Assembly: GCF_039521365.1 (NCBI RefSeq)
Contig: NZ_BAAACF010000001.1
Span: 1,798,001-1,862,000 of the forward strand
From: Clostridium_AW malenominatum
GTDB taxonomy: Bacteria; Bacillota; Clostridia; Clostridiales; Clostridiaceae
Length of the DNA stretch: 64,000 bases
Reading direction: 5' to 3'
Positions 1 to 9,078 of the stretch are shown in pieces. Position numbers and translations under genes: made by a program. The notes under the pieces are model-generated. The model was given only the letters and a program-made list of their open reading frames with translations, was not told where the DNA came from and ran no database searches. Numbering within the stretch: the first letter of the stretch is position 1; each line of letters opens with the position of its first letter.

Positions 1-152
1 TCTGGTTTAATGATTTGTAGCTTATCCATTAAATCCTTACCGTTTCTTGCTGTATTTATTACTTCCATGTTTACTTCGCTGTTTATCATATCTGAAATAA
101 TTTTCCTCATTAGTGCAGAATCATCAACTACAAGAACCTTAATTTTCTTCAA
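1..152 (-). CDS. cheB: Chemotaxis response regulator / protein-glutamate methylesterase CheB (N-terminal part only)
   Basis: The gene runs off the left edge of the window and only about 50 residues are visible. They form the start of a receiver domain: a beta strand ending in VVDDS (acidic pair at residues 10-11), followed by ALMRKIISDM and the motif NGKDLMDKL. CheB removes methyl groups from chemoreceptors after phosphorylation by CheA. The assignment rests on the receiver sequence, which matches the CheB N-terminus, and on its place directly after cheD. The start is a TTG, preceded by GGAG at a spacing of 10 nt; the gene begins 15 nt after the cheD stop, so it is the distal gene of the same operon. 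The catalytic methylesterase domain lies outside the window, so another CheY-like regulator is possible. Confidence 0.75.
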   Translation of the reverse strand, partial: MKKIKVLVVDDSALMRKIISDMINSEVNMEVINTARNGKDLMDKLQIIKP

Positions 153-167
153 AGCCTATCAACTCCA

Positions 168-656
168 TTACAATTCTTTTATTCCAAGTCCTACGGTTTT
201 TATTTGTACTGAGCCACTTATAGTTTCTAGTACCATAGTTCTTCCTTTATTGCCACCAACATCTTCTCCTAATAAAGGAATGGACAGTTCTTTTAATTTC
301 TTTTTTACTGCAGTGGTGTTTCTATTTCCTATATCCATTATTAAATTTTTATCAGAAAAATTAAACATAGAGGCACCCCCTGCTATTTTTGCAATTAAAT
401 TTCTTTTTACTGCTCCTTTACGCTCCATTTTTTCAATTAATATTGGAATACCCAAATCTGCAAATTTTAATGGATTGGTTACACTTGAAAACAACGTACT
501 ATCCGGTAGCATTATATGCAGCAATCCCCCTACTAAATTTTGTTTATCGTATAATGCAATACCAATACATGATCCAAGCCCTACTGTTATAATTTTATCT
601 GGAGAAGAAGCAATATCTAAATCTGCAATTCCCACTCTATATTCTTTAACATCCAT
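168..656 (-). CDS. cheD: Chemoreceptor glutamine deamidase CheD
   Basis: CheD deamidates specific glutamines on methyl-accepting chemotaxis proteins and, in Firmicutes, works together with CheC-type phosphatases in adaptation. The protein has the family's catalytic pair: Cys in GLGSCIGIALYD and His in GGLLHIMLP, 17 residues apart as in characterised CheD proteins, and later GGASMF and GNRN segments typical of the fold. At about 162 residues it is full length. The reading frame can be opened at a GTG at 665, but the ATG at 656 is preceded by AAGG at good spacing and I take it as the start. It lies between cheW and cheB in a minus-strand chemotaxis operon. Confidence 0.93.
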   Translation of the reverse strand: MDVKEYRVGIADLDIASSPDKIITVGLGSCIGIALYDKQNLVGGLLHIMLPDSTLFSSVTNPLKFADLGIPILIEKMERKGAVKRNLIAKIAGGASMFNFSDKNLIMDIGNRNTTAVKKKLKELSIPLLGEDVGGNKGRTMVLETISGSVQIKTVGLGIKEL

Positions 657-675
657 AGTATGCACCTTTCACTAT

Positions 676-1128
676 TTATTTTGAGATTAGGACTTTCTCT
701 TCCTCTGTAAGAATGGAGCCTAGCTTAAGGAATATTATTATTTTTTTATCTATTTTAATAAGTCCTTTTATGTATCTTTTTGATATTCCTCCTACAATGG
801 CTGGTGCTTCTTCAATCTTGTCTAAATTTACATCTCTTACTTCTGATACAACATCTACTACTATTCCAATCTTTTCATCTTTCTGTTTTGCTACAATTAT
901 TTTTTCATCTTTATTTACCCCTTTTATAGGTAAGTTAAATTTTTTAGTAAGAGATATTATAGGCAAAATATTGCCTTCGTAATTAATAACACCTTCTAAA
1001 AAATTCGGAGAATCTGGAAGCTTAGTTGGCTCCTCAAATCCAAGAATTCTCTCCACTTCCATTATATCTGTAGCATAGTATTCATCGTTAATACTAAAGA
1101 TTAAAACTTTTATTTCTTTCCCTACCAT
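676..1128 (-). CDS. cheW: Chemotaxis coupling protein CheW
   Basis: This 150-residue protein is one CheW domain, the scaffold that links chemoreceptors to the kinase CheA. Visible family features are the N-terminal strand KVLIFSINDEYYATDI, the segment GVINYEGNILPIISL that contacts CheA and receptors, and the C-terminal FLKLGSIL strand. Its length is normal for stand-alone CheW. It has an AGGAGGG ribosome binding site just before the ATG. It is followed 10-20 nt later by cheD and preceded closely by the fapA-like gene, so the four genes are probably one transcript. A CheV-type fusion is excluded because no receiver domain follows. Confidence 0.93.
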   Translation of the reverse strand: MVGKEIKVLIFSINDEYYATDIMEVERILGFEEPTKLPDSPNFLEGVINYEGNILPIISLTKKFNLPIKGVNKDEKIIVAKQKDEKIGIVVDVVSEVRDVNLDKIEEAPAIVGGISKRYIKGLIKIDKKIIIFLKLGSILTEEEKVLISK

Positions 1129-1138
1129 AAAAACCCTC

Positions 1139-3052
1139 CTACAATATGAATCTGTCTACTATTAAATCACCTTTATTATCTAGGTATGCATGTACATCTT
1201 TACTAGGGACTTCAAGCAAGAATTCTCTTTGTCCAATAGTAAAAATAGTGTTTTGATACGCAACCTTTGCCCATATATTCCCTTGATCATTGACAATAAG
1301 CTTTGTGGTAACTCCTCCTACACTACCTACTATCCCACACTTTATTTCATTTTTCGCTCTGAGCATTCCTCCCCTAACCACACTATTTTCTTTTGTAAAA
1401 TATATACTATCATTTGCATTTATTGAAGAAATATATGAACCTTTACCATTTACATATATATTTCCAGTACTATTTACTTCACAATCTTGACAATAATTTA
1501 TTTGCACGTTTACAGGAAGTGACAATTCTTCTTTTAATTTGTTTATTTTTTTAGTAATTAGGTCGTTTAAATTCTCTAGTTCTTTGATACTTCTTATATT
1601 TATCGGCCCTAGTCCTAACAACTTTCCTTTTATTATAGGAAGTATTTGTTCTTCTGCTTCTACATCCTCGTTTAGTTTTATATCTTTTATAATTTGAAAA
1701 CAAAGTTTAGGGATATTTTTATACTTTGTTTCTATTAAAACTTTTACTATTTCTCCATCTTTTCTTTTATTATTCATTATATCGTATTTTTTTATATCTT
1801 CTACATTTTTAACGATGCCTTGTATGCTATTAAATATTTCTGTTAGTTTATCTATGTAATTAACTTTAGAAACATCCTCTCCTCCACCAATAATGTTAGA
1901 GGCTATTGCATTTCCACCAATACTAATATCTCCCTTACCTTTTATCAAGGATCTATCCACATGTTTTGCTATAGCAATAGAGTTATCTGCTATTACTTCC
2001 ATACCTTCTTTTACACTACCATGTATAACTACATCCCCTATAAACTTAACGTTTCCTGTAGTTAAATCTATATCTCCTCTAACCTCATGAAGTTTATTTA
2101 CATAAAACACATTATTTTTTGTGCTAGGTTTTCCTTCAATAGTTGCGATTACAGTATTATTATCTTTAAGAAGGCATCCTTGTCCAACCTTTAAATATAG
2201 CTTTTTACCTGGCTTATGTTTAATTGTATTACCAAAAATATTTTTACCGTCTCTTCCTGGCTCTCCTGCTTTTCTAATTCCTATTATGTCATTTTCCAAC
2301 ACAGATTTTATTGAGCAAATATTTCTAAAATCTACGTTACCCTTATCGTCTTCGATTAGCTTTAGTAAGTTTTCATCCATGGGAAACTTATATTCAATTG
2401 CATCATCTTTACCATTAATAGTCTTATCTCCATTAGCAATTAGAATATTACTGCAATTTATTTCTACATTATTTTTGATATTCTCTTCTATTATACCATA
2501 AATAATTCCCATTTTAGATAATTCTTCTTTTACTTCATTAAAATTGTATATTGGTGGCATAATTTCACTTTCTATTTCTTTTTCAATTGTTAGCTCATTC
2601 ACATCTTCAGAATCTTTAAGTTTATATTTTCTTTCAGGAATATATTGAATTTCCATATACGCCTCTAATTTATCTTCACTAACTTTGATTTTTAAATGTC
2701 TTTCAGCTTTTTCCTCAGGAAAAACAACTTCTATAAGAGAATGTTCAAAAACTTTTACTTTATTTTTTACTATCTCTCCATCAACTTTTAAAATCAAACC
2801 TTCCTCAGCCATAAGAAAAGCAGCTTCTCCTTCTGCTATAGGATTAGTTACAATAATATTATTGTTTTCAATCTTAGCCTTCCCTTGAGTCTCTTCATTA
2901 GTAATTACTACGGAAATTACAACCTCTTTTTTAAAAAAACTACTTTTCTCTTTTATAATTTCATATTTTATATCTTCTTTTTCTAAATTCAGAGATTTAC
3001 TTGCCTCTTCTAAACATTCTTCAATACTTACCCCTTTGAACAGTGTTTGCAT
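1139..3052 (-). CDS. FapA/DUF342 polymer-forming protein with KhpB/Jag N-terminal domain
   Basis: About 637 residues. Residues about 1-55 resemble the Jag-N (KhpB N-terminal) module (EECLEEASKSLNLEKEDIKYE, then a basic SFFKKE). The centre and C-terminus match the FapA (DUF342) family: KAGEPGRDGKNIFG, then repeated beta-helix-like segments such as VRGDIDLTTGNVKFIGDVVIHG and NSIAIAKHVDRSLIKGKGDISIGG, and a charged coiled stretch near residues 490-520. FapA proteins are implicated in flagellar assembly or cell-surface functions, but the biochemistry is poorly known. The frame is open to a TTG at 3073; the ATG at 3052 is preceded by a GGGGGAT element at suitable spacing and is the better start. 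It is the first visible gene of the cheW-cheD-cheB unit, which links it to motility. Confidence 0.85.
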   Translation of the reverse strand: MQTLFKGVSIEECLEEASKSLNLEKEDIKYEIIKEKSSFFKKEVVISVVITNEETQGKAKIENNNIIVTNPIAEGEAAFLMAEEGLILKVDGEIVKNKVKVFEHSLIEVVFPEEKAERHLKIKVSEDKLEAYMEIQYIPERKYKLKDSEDVNELTIEKEIESEIMPPIYNFNEVKEELSKMGIIYGIIEENIKNNVEINCSNILIANGDKTINGKDDAIEYKFPMDENLLKLIEDDKGNVDFRNICSIKSVLENDIIGIRKAGEPGRDGKNIFGNTIKHKPGKKLYLKVGQGCLLKDNNTVIATIEGKPSTKNNVFYVNKLHEVRGDIDLTTGNVKFIGDVVIHGSVKEGMEVIADNSIAIAKHVDRSLIKGKGDISIGGNAIASNIIGGGEDVSKVNYIDKLTEIFNSIQGIVKNVEDIKKYDIMNNKRKDGEIVKVLIETKYKNIPKLCFQIIKDIKLNEDVEAEEQILPIIKGKLLGLGPINIRSIKELENLNDLITKKINKLKEELSLPVNVQINYCQDCEVNSTGNIYVNGKGSYISSINANDSIYFTKENSVVRGGMLRAKNEIKCGIVGSVGGVTTKLIVNDQGNIWAKVAYQNTIFTIGQREFLLEVPSKDVHAYLDNKGDLIVDRFIL

Positions 3053-3102
3053 ATAAACCATCCCCCAATACAAAAAAATTATCGTATTAATCCTCTATTT
3101 TC

Positions 3103-3921
3103 TTAACTAATACTTTTATTTTTTATATAATTTATTATCATTCCACTATACAAGTGCATCACTTTTTTTATTAACACGTTTTCAGCAGATGCTATTTTAA
3201 ATCCATTTACTTCTTTTACTGGAAGTATATCAAAGGGAGTACTTGTTAGAAATATACCTTGAATCTCACTTAATTCATCTTCTTTTATATTTCTTTCTTC
3301 CAATTGAATATTAGCTTCCTTACAAATTTCTAGTACAATACCTCTTTTAGTTCCAGGTAACACATCCTTAATAGGAGTGGTAATTATCTTGCTATCCTTA
3401 ACTATAAATACATTGGATTTGCTTCCTTCTGTTATGTACCCATTTCTATCCACGAGTAAAGCTTCAAATATGTCCTTTTCTTTCATAAACTTATCTAAAT
3501 CCATTCTAAAATCCATATTTAATACCTTTGCATTAGGATTATCTCTTTCTCTTTTATATGTCCATATAGAAACTCCTTCACTAAAATCCTTTTCACTTGG
3601 AAAAACTACTTCTTCAAAGAAAGCTAGAAATACTTTTTCATCAAAATTCAATACGAATTTTAGACTTCCTTCCTTAACTTCATTCTTTAAAATTATTTTA
3701 TTTAATGCTTTTTCTATGTATTCATCCTCAACCCATAAGCTTAAACTGGTTAATTTAGCTGAATTATGAAGTCTCTTTATATGTCTTTCCAAAAATAAAG
3801 GAACCCCTTCTTTTACTTTTATTACTTCATAAAGACATTTTCCATTCTTTAATAAACTTTCATCAAAAAGTTCTATTTCCTTCATATCATCATTTAATAT
3901 GAAGCTATTAAATTTCATCAT
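3103..3921 (-). CDS. PLP-dependent class IV aminotransferase (branched-chain aminotransferase / ADC lyase type)
   Basis: A 272-residue fold-type IV PLP enzyme. Family features are the N-terminal FDESLLKNGKCLYEVIKV with FLERHIKRLHNSA, the probable Schiff-base lysine in NAKVLNMDFRM (about residue 132), the phosphate-binding region ITEGSKSNVFIVKD, and LPGTKRGIVLEI. These families include branched-chain aminotransferase, D-amino acid aminotransferase and 4-amino-4-deoxychorismate lyase (PabC). Sequence alone does not separate them here, and no folate or tryptophan gene is adjacent. A GGAGG element lies 7 nt before the first ATG. The HAD phosphatase gene lies just downstream on the same strand across a 13-nt overlap-free gap seen from its upstream side, so the two may share a transcript. 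Confidence 0.82.
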   Translation of the reverse strand: MMKFNSFILNDDMKEIELFDESLLKNGKCLYEVIKVKEGVPLFLERHIKRLHNSAKLTSLSLWVEDEYIEKALNKIILKNEVKEGSLKFVLNFDEKVFLAFFEEVVFPSEKDFSEGVSIWTYKRERDNPNAKVLNMDFRMDLDKFMKEKDIFEALLVDRNGYITEGSKSNVFIVKDSKIITTPIKDVLPGTKRGIVLEICKEANIQLEERNIKEDELSEIQGIFLTSTPFDILPVKEVNGFKIASAENVLIKKVMHLYSGMIINYIKNKSIS

Positions 3922-3933
3922 ATTTTCACCTCC

Positions 3934-4587
3934 CTATTTCCATTTTAATATTTGAATTTCTGTATGATCTTTTTTATAGTTTATCAATCTTGGGTTTCCT
4001 ACTATTTTAAATAAAGGTAAATCTGATAAGGAGTCAGAGAACATATATGAATTTTCATAGTCCACTTCTATATCTTCTTCTTTTAAATATTCTATTAACC
4101 TATTTACTTTCTCTTCACCCTTGCAATTTTCCCCTTGAATTTTTCCATAGTACTTCCCATCTTTTAATGCAAATCTGGTTCCAATGATTTTGTCTACATA
4201 GGGTATATTATAAAATTCGAAGAGATAAAACTCCGCAGAAGCAGATATTAAATATATTTTATACCCTTTATCTTTAAAATCTTTCATAATATCCATGGCA
4301 TCTTTATAAAGTATTTTACTAAGCCTTTCACTATAGAACTCTTTTACCGCCTCTTTCATTTCTTCATGGTCTATAGCTTCAATAAACGACAAAAAGTTTT
4401 CTTTAGCCTTTCCTGCGTCATATATTTTTAAAATGTACAAGAATCCTGATTTTAAACTTCTCGGCAAATACTTAATTAATCCAGGCTTTTTCTTTAGCAT
4501 AAACCTATAAAATTCAATTGAAGTTTCTCTTTTAGTTAAAGTGAAATCTATATCAAATATAGCTAATTTTACTTTTTCCTTAGTCAA
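3934..4587 (-). CDS. HAD superfamily IB phosphatase (SerB-like)
   Basis: A 217-residue HAD subfamily IB hydrolase. Motif I is FDIDFTLT with nucleophile Asp12 and acid/base Asp14; motif II is the serine in YLISASAEF; the lysine is in KGEEKVNRL; motif III is MFSDSLSDLPLF. Between motif I and II there is a helical cap, as in phosphoserine phosphatase relatives. Such enzymes dephosphorylate small phosphomonoesters, often phosphoserine or phospholipid-related alcohols, but the substrate cannot be read from the sequence. The gene precedes the class IV aminotransferase by 12 nt on the same strand, which suggests an operon and possibly a shared pathway of amino acid metabolism; this is inference. Confidence 0.85.
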   Translation of the reverse strand: MTKEKVKLAIFDIDFTLTKRETSIEFYRFMLKKKPGLIKYLPRSLKSGFLYILKIYDAGKAKENFLSFIEAIDHEEMKEAVKEFYSERLSKILYKDAMDIMKDFKDKGYKIYLISASAEFYLFEFYNIPYVDKIIGTRFALKDGKYYGKIQGENCKGEEKVNRLIEYLKEEDIEVDYENSYMFSDSLSDLPLFKIVGNPRLINYKKDHTEIQILKWK

Positions 4588-4690
4588 ATCTATGACCTCC
4601 TATACTCTTATATATTTTATTATATATTATTTCTAAACTTTTACTATATATAATACAAATTATTGAATAAAAATTATAATTATAATAAAA

Positions 4691-4721
4691 AAAATAGAGT
4701 AAATTAACATTTACTCTATTT
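4691..4721 (-). terminator. Rho-independent terminator after the DUF1292 gene
   Basis: Perfect 13-bp inverted repeat (4692-4704 and 4709-4721) with a 4-nt loop. Read on the minus strand it is followed by a run of eight T. It ends transcription of the DUF1292 gene that stops at 4730 and isolates it from the HAD phosphatase gene. Confidence 0.85.
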
Positions 4722-4729
4722 TATCTGAA

Positions 4730-5074
4730 CTATTCTTCTGTATTTGTTAATGTTTGATAGTAATTAGTTACTTCATCGAACTCTTCATCCTCTGGAACAA
4801 CTAATTCACTATTTTCTTCATCTCCAACTACTTTAAATAAATATACTGAACCATCTTCTGGATTTTGTACTAGTACATATTCATTATCCTTATACTCAAA
4901 TCCGTCCACAACCTCACAGGTTACGATGTTTCCGTTTTCGTCTTCTAAATCAACTAAAAGCGCTTCGTGATCATGTTCTTCACAACCACATCCACAATCA
5001 TGATTTGATTCCTCAGAACCACAAGTTGATTCTTCACAACCGCAACCGCAGCCATTTATTTTATCTTTATCCAT
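4730..5074 (-). CDS. DUF1292 family protein with Cys/His-rich N-terminus
   Basis: A 114-residue acidic protein. Residues about 38-105 are a DUF1292 domain (EALLVDLEDENGNIVTCEVVD, then YVLVQNPEDGSVYLFKVV), a small beta-rich family found across Clostridia and Bacilli and of unknown function. The first 36 residues are unusual: two CGCGC clusters plus a further Cys and a HDH motif, which looks like a metal-binding segment. The gene has an AGGAGGG ribosome binding site and stands alone between two terminators, so it is a monocistronic unit. I do not know its function; metal storage or regulation is only a guess from the cysteines and histidines. Confidence 0.85.
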   Translation of the reverse strand: MDKDKINGCGCGCEESTCGSEESNHDCGCGCEEHDHEALLVDLEDENGNIVTCEVVDGFEYKDNEYVLVQNPEDGSVYLFKVVGDEENSELVVPEDEEFDEVTNYYQTLTNTEE

Positions 5075-5176
5075 ATTTATCCCTCCTTTTAGGTTATGTT
5101 CTAATTGTACCCTTATTTTATCCTTTTTAAAAGAGTTTTTTATAAATACTTTAATAATTTTTCATAATTTCCATAC

Positions 5177-5202
5177 AAAAGGAGACCCTTAGGCCTCCTT
5201 TT
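5177..5202 (-). terminator. Terminator after PFOR 1
   Basis: Inverted repeat AAAAGGAG ... CTCCTTTT (5177-5184 and 5195-5202), with two further pairs inside after one mismatch. It begins directly after the PFOR stop codon on the minus strand and is followed by a T-rich stretch. Confidence 0.7.
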
Positions 5203-5210
5203 ATGGTTTA

Positions 5211-8200
5211 TTATTTATACTGAGCTAATCTTACGTAGCTTTCATATCTTTCTTTTGCATCTTCTTCAGTCTTAGCAAATAATGCATCTGCTACTTCTGG
5301 GAATGCTTTCTTTAAGGATGAGTATCTAACTTCACCCATTAAGAAATCTTGAAATTTGCTCCAATCTGGTTCTTTTGAATCAAGAACGAATGGATTCTTT
5401 CCTTGCTCCTTAAGAGTTGGGTTAAATCTATACATCTGCCAGTATCCAGCTTCAACAGCTCTCTTCTGTTCAGTTTGGCTTCCTGCCATACCAATCTTTA
5501 ATCCTTGGTTAATACATGGAGCATAACCAATAACTAATGATGGTCCTGGATATGCTTCAGCTTCTTGAATAGCTTTTAGAGTCTGGTTCTTATCAGCACC
5601 CATAGCTATTTGAGCAACATATACGTATCCATAGCTCATAGCCATCATTCCAAGGTCTTTCTTCTTAGTTCTCTTACCAGATGCAGCAAATTTAGCTATA
5701 GCAGCAGTTGGAGTTGATTTTGAAGATTGTCCTCCTGTATTTGAGTAAACTTCTGTATCAAATACAAATATATTAATGTCTTCTCCGCTAGCTAAAACGT
5801 GGTCAACTCCACCGTATCCGATGTCATAAGCCCATCCGTCTCCACCGAAGATCCATTGTGATTGTTTTACTAAGAAGTTCTTGTTTTCTACCATGAATTT
5901 AACTGCTTCATTATTTTCTTTTTCAGCTTCTAATAATGGAAGTAGTTCATTTGTAGCTTTCCTTGAAGCTTCTCCTACAGTAAATGTATCTAACCAGTTT
6001 TGTAATGCAGCCTTTAAAGCTTCGCTTACATTTGCAGCTAAAGCTTCTTTAGCCATTTCAGCAAGTTTTGCTCTTAATTGGTTAACACCAAGAGCCATAC
6101 CTAATCCGAATTCAGCGTTGTCTTCGAATAAGGAGTTAGCCCAAGCTGGTCCTTGTCCTTTTTCATTCTTAGTATATGGAGTTGATGGAGCTGATCCTGC
6201 CCAGATTGATGTACAACCAGTAGCGTTAGCTATCATCATTCTATCTCCAAATAATTGAGTTATTAATCTTGCGTAGGAAGCTTCTCCACAACCTGCACAA
6301 GCTCCGTTGAACTCAAGAAGTGGTTGCTCAAACTGGCTACCTTTTATTGACATTTTGTTCATTGGGTTTTCTTTCTTGCTTAATGTTAAAGCATATTCCC
6401 AATTATTTTGTTCTGCTAACTGAGTTTCAGTTGGCTTCATGATAAGAGCTTTTCCTGGAGCTGGACAAATGTCAGCACAGTTTCCGCAACCTGTACAATC
6501 AAGTGGAGTAACTGTTATTCTGAATTTTAATCCTGCAAAGGATGGTCCGCCCTTAGCATCTACCATGTTAAATCCTTCTGGAGCATTAGCAGCTTCTTCT
6601 GCATTTGCTAAGAATGGTCTAATTACTGAGTGAGGACAAACATATGAACATTGGTTACATTGAATACATTTGTCTATTTGCCACTCTGGTACGTTAACAG
6701 CTATTCCTCTCTTTTCGAAAGCTGCTGTTCCGTGTGGTAATGTACCATCTTCTATTCCATTAAATGTTGAAACTGGTAAGGAATCTCCTTCTTGTCTGTT
6801 GATAACATCAACCACATTCTTTATGAAATCTGGTCTCTTTGAATTATCTTCAGCATATCCTTCAGTTGTTGTTTTCCATGATTCTGGAATTGTAACTTCA
6901 TGTAATTTGCTTATTCCTACTTCAACTGCAGCCTGGTTCATGCTAACAACTTTTTCACCCTTATTTCCATAAGAAGCAACTATAGCATCTTTTAAATACT
7001 TAACAGCATCTTCTAGTGGGATTATGTTAGCTAACTTGAAGAATGCAGATTGCATTATCATGTTAATTCTTCCGCCAAGACCAATTTCTTGAGCGATTTT
7101 AACTGCGTTTAGTGTATAGAATTTGATGTTGTTATTAGCAATAAAGTTTTTCATTTCTGCTGGTAACTGAGCATCTAATTCTTCATCACTCCAAATACAG
7201 TTAAGTAAGAATGTACCATTCTTCTTTAATCCTTTTATAACATTGTATTTGTGAACATAAGATTGATTATGACAAGCAACGAAATCTGCCTTATTTATTA
7301 AATATGGGCTCTTTATTGCCTTTTTACCAAATCTTAAGTGGGATACTGTTATACCACCAGATTTCTTTGAGTCATAATGGAAGTATGCTTGAGCATACAT
7401 GTCTGTATGGTCTCCAATGATTTTTATAGCAGTCTTGTTTGCTCCAACAGTACCGTCTGATCCAAGTCCCCAGAACTGACAAGCTGTTGTTCCAACTGGA
7501 GTTGTATCTACATCTGGTCCTAATGGTAATGATGTAAATGTTACGTCATCAACTATACCAACTGTAAATCCATCTTTTGGACATTTTTCTTTTAAGTTAT
7601 CAAATACTGCTATCATATGTCCTGGAACTGTGTCCTTTGAACCTAATCCGTATCTTCCACCAACGATAACTGGTCTTATATCTGAATTATAGAATGCAGA
7701 TTTAACATCTAAGTATAATGGCTCTCCTATTGAACCTGGTTCTTTAGTTCTGTCAAGAACAGCTATTTTCTTAACTGTTTTTGGCATAGCTTTAAAGAAG
7801 TGCTCTAATGAGAATGGTCTATATAAGTGAACTTTTACTAAACCAACTTTTTCTCCTTGAGCCATTAAGTAATCAATAGTTTCTTCGATACAGTCACAAA
7901 CTGATCCCATAGCTATTATTACTCTATCAGCATCTTCTGCTCCATAGTAGTTAAATAATTTATAATCTCTTCCAGTTAATTTGTTGATTTCATTCATGTA
8001 GTACTCAACAGTTTCTGGAACTGGTGTATAAAATTTATTTGAAGCTTCTTTACCTTGGAAGAATATATCTGGGTTTTGAGCTGTACCTCTAGTTACTGGA
8101 TTGTTTGGATTTAAAGCTTTTGCTCTAAATGCCTTTACAGCATCCATATCAACTAATTTAGCTAACTCATCATATTCTAACACTTCTATCTTTTGTACTT

Positions 8201-8732
8201 CGTGTGAAGTTCTAAATCCATCAAAGAAGCTCATAAATGGAATGCTAGTTTTTATAGTTGCTAAGTGAGCAACTGCAGCTAAGTCCATAACTTCTTGAAC
8301 ACTGCTTTCAGCAAGCATAGCAAATCCAGTTTGTCTTGCAGACATAACGTCGGAGTGATCTCCGAAAATGTTAAGTGCATGAGTTGCAAGTGCTCTAGCA
8401 CTTACATGGAATACTGATGGTAAAAGTTCTCCAGCAATTTTGTACATATTAGGAATCATAAGTAATAATCCCTGTGATGCTGTGTATGTAGTAGTTAAAG
8501 CTCCAGCCTGTAATGAACCATGAACCGCACCAGCAGCACCTGCTTCTGATTGCATTTCCATTAATTTTACAGGTTGTCCAAAAATATTTTTCTTTCCTTG
8601 CGCAGCCCACTCATCAACATGTTCTGCCATTGGGGATGAAGGAGTTATTGGGTAAATAGCTGCTACATCAGTAAAAGCATAGGATATATATCCAGCAGCA
8701 GTATTACCATCCATAGTCTTCATTCTTCTCAT
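5211..8732 (-). CDS. nifJ: Pyruvate:ferredoxin (flavodoxin) oxidoreductase, copy 1
   Basis: Full-length 1173-residue homodimeric PFOR, which oxidises pyruvate with CoA to acetyl-CoA and CO2 and reduces ferredoxin or flavodoxin. The N-terminal half has the pyruvate-binding TYTASQGLLLMIPNMYK region. Two 4Fe-4S ferredoxin motifs lie near residues 686 (CIQCNQCSYVCP) and 747 (CTGCGNCADICP). The C-terminal TPP domain has the proximal cluster cysteines (CAGCGE near 814, ATGCTSIW near 838), GDGWAYDIGYGG near 964 and the NTGGQ motif near 995. An RBS (AAGGG) is 9 nt before the ATG. Upstream sits a Rex-like operator over the -35 box, which suggests NADH/NAD-dependent control. The flavodoxin gene directly upstream could be its electron partner. 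A second PFOR of equal length lies at 40.5-44 kb. Confidence 0.97.
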   Translation of the reverse strand: MRRMKTMDGNTAAGYISYAFTDVAAIYPITPSSPMAEHVDEWAAQGKKNIFGQPVKLMEMQSEAGAAGAVHGSLQAGALTTTYTASQGLLLMIPNMYKIAGELLPSVFHVSARALATHALNIFGDHSDVMSARQTGFAMLAESSVQEVMDLAAVAHLATIKTSIPFMSFFDGFRTSHEVQKIEVLEYDELAKLVDMDAVKAFRAKALNPNNPVTRGTAQNPDIFFQGKEASNKFYTPVPETVEYYMNEINKLTGRDYKLFNYYGAEDADRVIIAMGSVCDCIEETIDYLMAQGEKVGLVKVHLYRPFSLEHFFKAMPKTVKKIAVLDRTKEPGSIGEPLYLDVKSAFYNSDIRPVIVGGRYGLGSKDTVPGHMIAVFDNLKEKCPKDGFTVGIVDDVTFTSLPLGPDVDTTPVGTTACQFWGLGSDGTVGANKTAIKIIGDHTDMYAQAYFHYDSKKSGGITVSHLRFGKKAIKSPYLINKADFVACHNQSYVHKYNVIKGLKKNGTFLLNCIWSDEELDAQLPAEMKNFIANNNIKFYTLNAVKIAQEIGLGGRINMIMQSAFFKLANIIPLEDAVKYLKDAIVASYGNKGEKVVSMNQAAVEVGISKLHEVTIPESWKTTTEGYAEDNSKRPDFIKNVVDVINRQEGDSLPVSTFNGIEDGTLPHGTAAFEKRGIAVNVPEWQIDKCIQCNQCSYVCPHSVIRPFLANAEEAANAPEGFNMVDAKGGPSFAGLKFRITVTPLDCTGCGNCADICPAPGKALIMKPTETQLAEQNNWEYALTLSKKENPMNKMSIKGSQFEQPLLEFNGACAGCGEASYARLITQLFGDRMMIANATGCTSIWAGSAPSTPYTKNEKGQGPAWANSLFEDNAEFGLGMALGVNQLRAKLAEMAKEALAANVSEALKAALQNWLDTFTVGEASRKATNELLPLLEAEKENNEAVKFMVENKNFLVKQSQWIFGGDGWAYDIGYGGVDHVLASGEDINIFVFDTEVYSNTGGQSSKSTPTAAIAKFAASGKRTKKKDLGMMAMSYGYVYVAQIAMGADKNQTLKAIQEAEAYPGPSLVIGYAPCINQGLKIGMAGSQTEQKRAVEAGYWQMYRFNPTLKEQGKNPFVLDSKEPDWSKFQDFLMGEVRYSSLKKAFPEVADALFAKTEEDAKERYESYVRLAQYK

Positions 8733-8837
8733 TTAAAAATTCCCTTCTTTCTATATATTTTTGATATTTATTTTAATATTAAAAATAAACAATTAAACAG
8801 CATAAAATAATGCATAATAATTTCTCTGCATTACCAC

Positions 8838-8866
8838 TCTATAAAAGTTTGTTTTAAAATTAACAA
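8838..8866 (-). promoter_or_regulatory. PFOR 1 promoter with overlapping Rex-like operator
   Basis: On the minus strand a -35 hexamer TTGTTA (8861-8866) is separated by 17 nt from a -10 hexamer TATAGA (8838-8843). The 18-bp sequence 8849-8866 reads TTGTTTTAAAATTAACAA on the plus strand. It matches the published Rex consensus TTGTTAANNNNTTAACAA in all but two positions of one half-site, and covers the -35 box and most of the spacer. Rex represses fermentative genes when NADH is low, so this placement would block RNA polymerase directly. No Rex gene is in the window. Confidence 0.6.
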
Positions 8867-9078
8867 TCTTTCAATACTATACCATACTTATATATATACT
8901 ATAAAAGTTGAATTATGTAAAATATTTTTTCATTTAAACCTTTGCAAAGTTATTATAACACATTTTTTTTTATTGTTGTACACTTTTTTAAACTTTTTAA
9001 ATAAATAAATTGTTTTTCAAAAAATTGGGTTAGTTTGTTACAATATTGCAAATATTCTTAATTATTATTTTAACAATC

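Noticed and set aside
10..684. Long plus-strand open frame opposite cheD and cheB
   Set aside because: It is antisense to cheD, has no ribosome binding site, and its Ser/Pro-rich product is typical of a shadow frame; the minus-strand genes explain the region.
5881..6972. Plus-strand frames opposite PFOR 1
   Set aside because: They are shadows of the highly conserved PFOR coding strand.
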